Assembly (NCBI GenBank): GCA_934646865.1
Contig: CAKUEU010000058.1
Span: 1 to 11,192 of the forward strand
Direction: 5' to 3'
Source: an uncultured Collinsella sp.
Lineage (GTDB): Bacteria > Actinomycetota > Coriobacteriia > Coriobacteriales > Coriobacteriaceae
DNA length: 11,192 nucleotides
Shown: positions 6,488 through 11,192 of the stretch, one piece after another
Numbering within the stretch: the stretch's first letter is position 1
How the letters are laid out: every line of letters begins with the position of its first letter
The notes under the pieces: generated by a model
Told to the model about the DNA's origin: nothing
The model's database searches: none
The model's input: the letters and a program-made list of their open reading frames with translations, nothing else
Made by a program: the position numbers and the translations under genes

Positions 6488-7354
6488 ATGAGCTGGGCAC
6501 TTATCTCAGATTCGAGCTGCAACCTTCGCGATTGGAAGCCAACCGCACCTCATACCATTTTTGCATTTGCACCCCTCAAAATTCGAGTAGGGGAGCGCGA
6601 GCTTGTCGATGACTTGACGCTCGATGTACATGAGCTCAACTGCGCTGTACAAGCGGAGTCGAGCGCCTCTTCGAGCGCTTGCCCCAGCGTAGGGGAGTGG
6701 GCTGAGCTCTTTAAGCTTGCCGACAAGACAATCTGTATGCCCATCTCCGAGGGGGTTTCGGGTAGCTTTAACGCCGCTGCCACCGCACGCGATATGGTGC
6801 TTACCGAGGATCCGAACCGCCAAATTCATCTCGTCAATTCACGCGCGGCTGGCGGCAAGATGGATCTAATCTTCTTGCTGTTTGACCGTTATCTCGCGAG
6901 TAATCCTGACATTTCATTTGAAGCTGCCTGCGCTTACTTCGATAGCCTTGAGCAAAATAGCAGGATTCTCTTTAGCCTGTGCAACTACGAGAACCTCGCA
7001 AAGGCCGGACGTATCCCCAAGGCCGCCGGCGTCATCGCCAACAAGCTCAATATTCGCATTTTGGGTACGGCGAGCGAAGCAGGCGAGATCGAGCTCGTCG
7101 GGCACACGCGCGGCGAAAAGAAGATGCTCGGCAAGATTGTCGACACCATGGAGGCCGAGGGTTTTACCGGCGGTGAAGTCGTCATCGATCATGTTGAGAA
7201 TGAAGCGGGTGCCCAGGCGCTCGCCGATCACATTGTTGAGCATTGGCCAGGCTCCAAGGCCATCATCATGCCCTGCAATGGCCTCGATTCCTATTACGCC
7301 GAGATGCACGGCCTCATCATCGGCTATGGCATGGGCATAGCCTCGGGTCGATAG
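6488..7354 (+). CDS. DegV family (FakB-like) fatty-acid-binding protein
   Basis: 288 residues. DegV/FakB proteins bind a fatty acid and present it to the kinase FakA, giving acyl-phosphate for phospholipid synthesis. Family features: the N-terminal strand ALISDSSCNL (4-13), PLKIRVGERELVDD (29-42), SEGVSGSFNAA (87-97) which matches the S-x-x-x-S-G-S/T fatty-acid-carboxylate loop, and NYENLAKAGRIPKAAG (166-181) matching the usual L-x-K-x-GRI segment. Odd points: the usual HTGPGALG-like C-terminal motif is replaced by a short IIGYGMGIASGR end, and the middle TS-type motif reads SSASSSACPS. It may therefore bind a different ligand or have lost the FakA-linked role. AAAGGA lies 6 nt before ATG 6488. 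It has its own promoter with two kinds of operator-like sites and converges with the DUF1836 gene. Confidence 0.88.
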   Translation: MSWALISDSSCNLRDWKPTAPHTIFAFAPLKIRVGERELVDDLTLDVHELNCAVQAESSASSSACPSVGEWAELFKLADKTICMPISEGVSGSFNAAATARDMVLTEDPNRQIHLVNSRAAGGKMDLIFLLFDRYLASNPDISFEAACAYFDSLEQNSRILFSLCNYENLAKAGRIPKAAGVIANKLNIRILGTASEAGEIELVGHTRGEKKMLGKIVDTMEAEGFTGGEVVIDHVENEAGAQALADHIVEHWPGSKAIIMPCNGLDSYYAEMHGLIIGYGMGIASGR

Positions 7355-7365
7355 ACCTACAACGT

Positions 7366-7402
7366 TGGTGGGACAAAAATATCAGTAGTATTTGTCCCAC
7401 CA
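7366..7402. terminator. Shared hairpin between convergent DegV and DUF1836 genes
   Basis: TGGTGGGACAAA (7366-7377) pairs perfectly over 12 bp with TTTGTCCCACCA (7391-7402), with a 13-nt loop. It starts 12 nt after the DegV stop and ends 14 nt before the DUF1836 stop. There is no U-tract outside the stem on either strand, so it may be a weak terminator or a 3' stabilising hairpin. Confidence 0.65.
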
Positions 7403-7415
7403 CACCTCAGTTCCG

Positions 7416-8027
7416 TCAGCTGCTAAACCCGTTGAACTTAAGATAGCTCATCAGATACGCCTTCGAAACGAAGGACGAGACGGCGCTGCGAACGAGCAAC
7501 GACTCACGCGTGACCTGATGGGCGGTATCAGGAACCGGTGTCTGCTCGATGGAAAATGCCGCACGAATCGATGCTTCGAGTTGGTCAACCACATAATCAA
7601 AGGCCGTCGGTGCATCATAGCTCAGCCGCTGAATATTAAAGAGCGCCTGGACCGCGGCAATGGGCAGCACCTGCTTAAAAATGCAAATGGCAATCAGGCG
7701 CGCAATCTGCTCGCGACCATACTGCTTTTTAACGGGGGCGGGAAGCAAGCCAACCTTTACATAGTTATTGATCATCGAAGGCGTAATAACGGGCTGCTCA
7801 ACACAAATAGAAAGTGGCTCCATCCACAACGAAACATACTCAATAACCTGGTCGCGATAGAGCGTCACATTGGGAAGCTGATCATAGCGCGGCAAGCTGA
7901 GCGTATTGAGCTTACGAACGATATCGGACTGGATAAATGCATCGGGCAGCACCGTTGGCTGAATATCCTCAGGCTTAATGCTGACCGACGTGTCGGACAT
8001 CGGAATGACGTGTTTTGCATGGTTCAT
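7416..8027 (-). CDS. DUF1836 family protein, probable DNA-binding regulator
   Basis: 203 residues. The central region ITPSMINNYVKVGLLPAPVKKQYGREQIARL (81-111) is the DUF1836 hallmark: a MerR-like helix-turn-helix with a recognition segment and wing, followed by IAICIFKQVLPIAAVQALF (112-130). The N-terminal part (about 28-70, FIQSDIVRKLNTLSLPRYDQLPNVTLYRDQVIEYV) is also typical of the family. The C-terminal helices (about 140-200) probably serve dimerisation or sensing. The start at 8027 (complement) is set by GGAGG (8034-8038); a longer frame begins at 8108 but would include the upstream operator. It converges with the DegV gene, and the two share an upstream motif. Function of the family is not known to me; a regulator of lipid-related genes is inference. 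Confidence 0.85.
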   Translation of the reverse strand: MNHAKHVIPMSDTSVSIKPEDIQPTVLPDAFIQSDIVRKLNTLSLPRYDQLPNVTLYRDQVIEYVSLWMEPLSICVEQPVITPSMINNYVKVGLLPAPVKKQYGREQIARLIAICIFKQVLPIAAVQALFNIQRLSYDAPTAFDYVVDQLEASIRAAFSIEQTPVPDTAHQVTRESLLVRSAVSSFVSKAYLMSYLKFNGFSS

Positions 8028-8033
8028 GAGGGT

Positions 8034-8038
8034 CCTCC
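8034..8038 (-). promoter_or_regulatory. Shine-Dalgarno site of the DUF1836 gene
   Basis: GGAGG on the minus strand lies 6 nt upstream of the ATG at 8027 and fixes the start over the longer frame beginning at 8108. Confidence 0.75.
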
Positions 8039-8054
8039 GTTCATTTTCTATATT

Positions 8055-8082
8055 GTATTCTAGATTATCTAGTTTTGGATAC
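8055..8082. promoter_or_regulatory. Operator candidate upstream of the DUF1836 gene
   Basis: The 17-bp TATCTAGTTTTGGATAC (8066-8082) repeats the DegV upstream site with one change. It overlaps the 13-bp palindrome CTAGATTATCTAG (8060-8072), and GTATTC (8055-8060) mirrors GGATAC (8077-8082) in five of six bases. The site ends about 27 nt before the start codon region, within the promoter region of this minus-strand gene; TACAAT on the minus strand (8052-8057) is a possible -10 box. Confidence 0.65.
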
Positions 8083-8105
8083 CACGTATTACTAAGCCGC
8101 GTACA

Positions 8106-8142
8106 CAAAGATGGGGTCGATGCGGGCTTGCATCGACCCCAT
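8106..8142 (-). terminator. Probable terminator of trxB
   Basis: ATGGGGTCGATGC (8111-8123) pairs perfectly over 13 bp with GCATCGACCCCAT (8130-8142); loop GGGCTT. Read on the minus strand it follows trxB by 43 nt and is followed by a short CTTTG. The T run is weak but the stem is strong, and it separates trxB from the DUF1836 promoter. Confidence 0.75.
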
Positions 8143-8185
8143 TATGTTAGAAGATAACAACCTTACATAAGATATATTATCGTAC

Positions 8186-9124
8186 TTATCCACGGAGAAA
8201 CGCGTATGCTCTGGTTGCCGCTATAGCTCCGTCAGAAACGGCGGTCACAACTTGACGTAAACGCTTGGAACGGATGTCGCCAGCAGCAAATAAGCCCGGT
8301 GTACGGGTAGTCATGGAATCATCGGTAACAATACCGCCGTCCGGCGCCAGATCGACCAGATGCTCGACAAGCTCGGTATGGGGCTGCGTGCCGGTAAAGA
8401 CAAAGATGCCAAACGAGCCCGCCTCAAAGGCCTCGGCATGCGTCTCACCGGTCGCATTGTCCTTGAACGTGATCGTTGTGGGCATCGCATCACCGGAAAG
8501 CTCCACAATACTAGTTTGGTACCTAACTGAAATGTTGTCCTTAGCAAGCACCTTCTGCACGACACTCTCGGGCGCACGGAACTGATCGCGGCGCAGCACG
8601 ATAGTCACACTGCTGGCAATGTCGGAAAGAAACAGCGCTTCCTCGCATGCCGAATTGCCGCCACCGATCACAAACACCTGCTTGCCGCGGAAGAACATAC
8701 CATCGCATGTTGCGCAATAAGATACGCCACGACCACGATACGTATCCTCGCCAACAAAGCCAGCCGGACGCGGCGTGGCTCCCATGCACGCGATGACACT
8801 CCTTGCAGCCGTGTCGCCTATATCGTGGTGAACGGTAAACAGCGCGGAATCGGCATCGTAATCGATACCCGTCACCATACTCCATTCAACCCGAGCTCCC
8901 AGGCCCTCTGCATGCTGCTGAAAACGTTCACCAAGCTCAGCACCACTTAACAGCGGAATGCCAGGGTAATTCTCAATCTCGTTGGATGTGGCGATCTGGC
9001 CACCCGACATGCCCTGCTCAATCACGGTCGTCGTCAGGTTGGCGCGCGCTGCGTAAATGGCGGCAGCATAGCCTGCAGGGCCTCCGCCGATAATCGCAAC
9101 ATCGATCGGCTGATCGGTAGTCAT
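8186..9124 (-). CDS. trxB: Thioredoxin reductase (NADPH, FAD)
   Basis: 312 residues, the normal length of low-molecular-weight bacterial TrxB. It passes electrons from NADPH through FAD and a redox disulfide to thioredoxin. Seen: FAD-binding GGGPAGYAA (13-21), GGQIATSNEIENYPG (41-55), the active-site CATC (Cys137, Cys140) followed by DG, the second nucleotide-binding motif GGGNSACEEA (154-163), LRRDQFRA (177-184) and the FAD motif GLFAAGDI (277-284). The NADPH 2'-phosphate segment usually reads HRRxxFR; here the His is Leu177 while both Arg are kept. Start ATG 9124 (complement) has AGAGGA on the minus strand 6 nt upstream. The longer frame to 9199 adds a Met/His-rich, unlikely extension. No thioredoxin gene is adjacent. 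It is divergent from the glycosyltransferase gene with 117 nt between them. Confidence 0.96.
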   Translation of the reverse strand: MTTDQPIDVAIIGGGPAGYAAAIYAARANLTTTVIEQGMSGGQIATSNEIENYPGIPLLSGAELGERFQQHAEGLGARVEWSMVTGIDYDADSALFTVHHDIGDTAARSVIACMGATPRPAGFVGEDTYRGRGVSYCATCDGMFFRGKQVFVIGGGNSACEEALFLSDIASSVTIVLRRDQFRAPESVVQKVLAKDNISVRYQTSIVELSGDAMPTTITFKDNATGETHAEAFEAGSFGIFVFTGTQPHTELVEHLVDLAPDGGIVTDDSMTTRTPGLFAAGDIRSKRLRQVVTAVSDGAIAATRAYAFLRG

Positions 9125-9130
9125 GAAGAG

Positions 9131-9136
9131 TCCTCT
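9131..9136 (-). promoter_or_regulatory. Shine-Dalgarno site of trxB
   Basis: AGAGGA on the minus strand, 6 nt before ATG 9124, sets the start in preference to the longer frame. Confidence 0.65.
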
Positions 9137-9173
9137 CGTCGAAACATTGACGTTCGTTGCGCTCATACCCAAA

Positions 9174-9205
9174 TTTACGTGAACATGACACTCATGCACT
9201 ACAAT
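9174..9205 (+). promoter_or_regulatory. Possible promoter of the glycosyltransferase gene
   Basis: TACAAT (9200-9205) matches a -10 box in five of six bases. The upstream TTTACG (9174-9179) is a poor -35 at 20 nt. No clear trxB promoter could be picked out on the other strand of this 117-nt divergent region. Confidence 0.35.
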
Positions 9206-9227
9206 GATAAATCGCGTAACAAAGCTG

Positions 9228-9235
9228 AAGGGGAG
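9228..9235 (+). promoter_or_regulatory. Shine-Dalgarno site of the glycosyltransferase gene
   Basis: AAGGGGAG lies 6 nt before ATG 9242 and selects it over the in-frame ATG at 9179, which lies upstream of the likely -10 box. Confidence 0.7.
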
Positions 9236-9241
9236 TTATCG

Positions 9242-10543
9242 ATGAATCAAACGCAGACGAGCAATGACGCTCCCCTGCCTATGCAAGCCACTCCCCAACC
9301 GCAGCAAAAGGCTGTTGTACCTGCACAAAAGCCCCTCGTAACCATTGTGCACGCATCGGTTGGATCGGGCCACAAAGCCGCCGCTAACGCCATCGCGCAG
9401 GCATTTGATCTTATCCGTGGCACCAAAGGTATTCCTGAGGATATCGAGATTGAAGTACTCGATATCCTCGATTTTGGACGTATTAAATTCGACGGCAATA
9501 AGACCGCGGCGTCTTTTACCGGAGCCACGCGCCCGATTTATGATCTGACCTGGCGTTATACGTTTACGGGACATCTACTCTGGGGCGGCGGCACGGCATG
9601 GTCGCGCATCATGTTCCCCGCATTTAACGAATATGTCCGCACCCGCAGACCAATTGCCGTGGTCGCCACGCATATCACGGCAGCCAATGTTGCCGTGGGC
9701 GCCCGCGTCATCACGGGTATCGATTTCCCGGTCATCTGCGTGCCAACCGATTACGAGGTCGAGGGCTTTTGGCCCCACAAGGACACCGACTTATTCTGCG
9801 TTGCCAACGAGTTTATGGCCGAAACGCTCCGCCCGCGCAAGGTTCCCGAGGCAAAGATCCGCATTACGGGAATCCCCATTCGAGCCGGATTCGATACCGA
9901 ATACAATCGCGAGGAAGAACTGAAAAAGTTCGATTTACCTACCGACAAAACTGTCGTACTGGTGATGGCCGGCGCCAGTTTACCCCAGCCCTACGTCCGT
10001 TTTCGTGCGGCGATGGACCACACGCTCCCCTTTCTGCGCAGCTTCGAGGACATGCACTTTGTCTTTTTGCCCGGCAAGGATAAGGAATACGCCACCCGTC
10101 TGAAGACACTCTTCAATGCCATGAAGCTCGAAAACGTCACGGTGCTAGACTACGTGGACGACATGGCGGCCCTCATGCACGGCTGCGATCTGGCAATTCT
10201 CAAATCGGGCGGACTCACCGTTACCGAGTGCCTATGCGCACACTTGCCGATGATCCTACTGGGAAAATCATACGGCCAGGAAAAGGCAAACACCACCATG
10301 CTCACCGGCATGGGTGCCAGCATGCACGTCACCACGGCACGTGAGCTCATCGTGACGCTCCGTCACCTACACGACCACCCCGAGTCACTCAAAGCCCTGC
10401 TCATCAACGGCGAAGTACTACGCCGCCCCCACGCAGCCGAAGACATCGCCATCGCCACCATGGAGCTCGTAGGCAAACCCCAAAAACGAAAACGAGCCTT
10501 CTGCCGCTTCTACTGGGGCGGCAAACCAGCGCATATCCGCTAG
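9242..10543 (+). CDS. Glycosyltransferase, GT28 / MGDG synthase type (UgtP-like)
   Basis: 433 residues. After a Gln/Pro-rich N-terminal tail (1 to about 30) the MGDG-synthase N-domain begins with VTIVHASVGSGHKAAANAI (33-51), the hallmark that contacts the lipid acceptor. It continues to VCVPTDYEVEGFWPHKDTDLFCVANE (166-190). The C-terminal GT-B domain has ITGIPIR (208-214), VVLVMAGAS (238-246), DMAALMHGCDLAILKSGGLTVTECL (307-331) and GQEKANTTML (345-354), which bind the UDP-sugar. It most likely adds a hexose to diacylglycerol at the membrane, making glycolipids that may anchor lipoteichoic-type polymers; the sugar and acceptor cannot be read from sequence. The basic C-terminus (GKPQKRKRAFCRFYWGG) may aid membrane contact. 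It faces dut across a 454-nt palindrome-rich gap. Confidence 0.9.
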   Translation: MNQTQTSNDAPLPMQATPQPQQKAVVPAQKPLVTIVHASVGSGHKAAANAIAQAFDLIRGTKGIPEDIEIEVLDILDFGRIKFDGNKTAASFTGATRPIYDLTWRYTFTGHLLWGGGTAWSRIMFPAFNEYVRTRRPIAVVATHITAANVAVGARVITGIDFPVICVPTDYEVEGFWPHKDTDLFCVANEFMAETLRPRKVPEAKIRITGIPIRAGFDTEYNREEELKKFDLPTDKTVVLVMAGASLPQPYVRFRAAMDHTLPFLRSFEDMHFVFLPGKDKEYATRLKTLFNAMKLENVTVLDYVDDMAALMHGCDLAILKSGGLTVTECLCAHLPMILLGKSYGQEKANTTMLTGMGASMHVTTARELIVTLRHLHDHPESLKALLINGEVLRRPHAAEDIAIATMELVGKPQKRKRAFCRFYWGGKPAHIR

Positions 10544-10556
10544 AGTCTTAATGTCC

Positions 10557-10660
10557 GCTGCCCAGCGGGGGTCGCCCTTATATCATTCCATGCTCAAACA
10601 TTCTCGCTTCGCTGCGAAACTGCGCGTGGAACGATATAAGGGCGGCCCCCGCTGGGCAGC
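10557..10660 (+). repeat. Long hairpin 1, copy A of a loop-conserved palindromic element
   Basis: The 34-nt arms (10557-10590 and 10627-10660) pair with 32 Watson-Crick pairs, one T/G wobble and one A/C mismatch, around a 36-nt loop (10591-10626). The outer part is very GC-rich (GCTGCCCAGCGGGGG). The inner 60 nt (10579-10638) is shared with hairpin 3 in inverse orientation. It begins 14 nt after the glycosyltransferase stop, so it lies in that gene's 3' untranslated region. No T run follows, so it is not a typical terminator. Confidence 0.9.
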
Positions 10661-10721
10661 TACGTTTACGTACAAGTGGCTAACCCGATTTCCACATTTG
10701 AATCTGCGAAGGTAAACCAAA

Positions 10722-10801
10722 ATAAATCATAGTAGTTGGCCGATACGGCAAAGAGATCGTTCCTTTGTCGCATCGGCCAACTACTATGATTTATATTTTT
10801 T
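10722..10801. terminator. Long hairpin 2, terminator-like
   Basis: A perfect 23-bp stem (10722-10744 with 10772-10794), one A/C mismatch and 8 more pairs (10746-10753 with 10763-10770, including one G/T wobble) enclose a 9-nt loop AGATCGTTC. Six T (10796-10801) follow on the + strand; on the minus strand the flank is also T-rich (TTTATTTTGG). It fits a bidirectional terminator for the glycosyltransferase and dut, though the stem is far longer than usual. It shares no sequence with hairpins 1 and 3. Confidence 0.8.
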
Positions 10802-10815
10802 CAAGCATGTAGCCC

Positions 10816-10911
10816 TTTCGCCTGAGCCCCATATATATCGTCCCGCGCGCAGTTTCGCAGCGAAGCGAGAATGTTTGAGCACGGGATGATATATATGGGG
10901 CTCAGGCGAAA
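10816..10911 (-). repeat. Long hairpin 3, copy B of the loop-conserved palindromic element
   Basis: The 30-nt arms (10816-10845 and 10882-10911) pair over 29 Watson-Crick pairs and one G/T wobble. The 36-nt loop (10846-10881) is the exact reverse complement of the loop of hairpin 1. CCC (10813-10815) and GGG (10914-10916) could extend the foot across a 2-nt bulge. The outer stem (TTTCGCCTGAGCCCC) is unrelated to that of hairpin 1. The strand given is the one on which its core reads like copy A. Confidence 0.9.
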
Positions 10912-10930
10912 ACGGGATCCATGCGCCCCT

Positions 10931-10963
10931 GCGCAGCGAGAATGTTTGAGCATGGAATGATAT
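10931..10963 (-). repeat. Partial, decayed copy C of the loop element
   Basis: GCGCAG is followed directly by CGAGAATGTTTGAGCA and then TGGAATGATAT. Against copies A and B, 13 internal loop bases are missing and one arm is absent; the remaining arm matches that of copy A. It has the same orientation as copy B and lies 34 nt beyond the dut stop codon. Confidence 0.8.
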
Positions 10964-10997
10964 GTGTGTGAGACGGGTGGGAGGGATACGAGCGCCC

Positions 10998-11192
10998 CTA
11001 GGCGACGCCGCTAGAGCCGAAACCGCCGTTTCCTCGGTCGGTTTTGTCTAGTTCTTCTACTTCTACGAGGTTGACGGTAGGGACTTCTTGGATGACTAGT
11101 TGGGCTATGCGGTCGCCTTTGTTGATTTGGATGTTGTTGGTGGGATCTAGGTTGATGAGGATGACTTTGAGTTCGCCTCGGTAGTGGGCGTC
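10998..11192 (-). CDS. dut: dUTP diphosphatase, C-terminal part (cut by window edge)
   Basis: The last 64 residues are present; the gene runs off the right edge. dUTPase hydrolyses dUTP to dUMP and pyrophosphate, keeping uracil out of DNA and feeding thymidylate synthesis; it works as a trimer. Visible motifs: [10 protein letters not shown] (motif 3, the end of the usual GVID-x-x-YRGE), GDRIAQLV (motif 4) and the flexible C-terminal arm [10 protein letters not shown] (motif 5) that closes over the substrate. The frame is open from the edge to the stop at 10998-11000 (complement). It is convergent with the glycosyltransferase gene. Confidence 0.95.
   Translation of the reverse strand, partial: DAHYRGELKVILINLDPTNNIQINKGDRIAQLVIQEVPTVNLVEVEELDKTDRGNGGFGSSGVA

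Larger units (their letters stand above)
10544..10997. other. Palindrome-rich intergenic region between convergent genes
   Basis: 454 nt hold three large hairpins and one partial copy, listed separately, and no credible protein gene. The pieces between them (10544-10556, 10661-10721, 10802-10812, 10964-10997) show nothing I recognise. Confidence 0.85.

Noticed and set aside
7392..8063. 223-codon + strand frame overlapping the DUF1836 gene
   Set aside because: The minus strand shows the DUF1836 hallmark and a good ribosome site; the + frame has neither and runs through the terminator hairpin arm.
9147..9152. TTGACG as a -35 box for the glycosyltransferase gene
   Set aside because: No acceptable -10 box lies 16-18 nt downstream, so it was not called a promoter.
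10557..10916. CRISPR array or integron attC sites
   Set aside because: There are only two full copies, inverted rather than in tandem, with conserved loops and variable stems; no spacers of regular size, no cas or integrase genes, no attC core sites.

Overview
The window looks like a chromosomal core segment of a high-GC actinobacterium of the class Coriobacteriia, most like Collinsella. This is an inference from GC-rich codon use, strong Shine-Dalgarno sites and the gene set; no database was consulted. It holds eleven protein genes (one cut by the right edge), one tRNA gene, several intrinsic terminators and an unusual amount of palindromic intergenic DNA.

Left part (1-6372, all + strand): a coiled-coil/zinc-ribbon protein, then coaBC (coenzyme A synthesis) 3 nt downstream. 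Next is tRNA-Pro(GGG) with its own promoter and a textbook terminator. A 250-nt gap with a 59-nt hairpin leads to a CDP-alcohol phosphatidyltransferase (pgsA-like), an FHA protein resembling GarA/OdhI, a MerR-type regulator resembling FtsR, apt (adenine salvage), and a secreted coiled-coil NlpC/P60 hydrolase closed by a terminator. The pgsA / GarA-like FHA / FtsR-like order recalls a conserved actinobacterial neighbourhood (Mycobacterium tuberculosis Rv1822 to Rv1828, from memory).

Middle part (6373-8142): a DegV/FakB-like fatty-acid-binding protein gene (+) converges with a gene for a DUF1836 regulator (-), with a 12-bp hairpin between them. The upstream regions of both genes carry the same 17-bp motif with one variable base, in each case next to or inside a palindrome, so the DUF1836 protein is a good candidate to control itself and the DegV gene. 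The DegV promoter has a second set of operator-like repeats.

Right part (8143-11192): a thioredoxin reductase gene (-) diverges from a GT28/MGDG-synthase-type glycosyltransferase gene (+). The glycosyltransferase converges with dut (-, partial). The 454-nt gap between those two holds the most striking signal. Two long hairpins have unrelated outer stems but the same 36-nt apical loop, and the inner stems differ by two compensatory base-pair changes. A decayed half-copy lies beside dut, and a separate 32-bp terminator-like hairpin sits in the middle. Each copy of the loop element points the same way relative to the gene whose 3' end it follows. This could be a structured 3'-UTR RNA element or a REP/BIME-like mobile palindrome.
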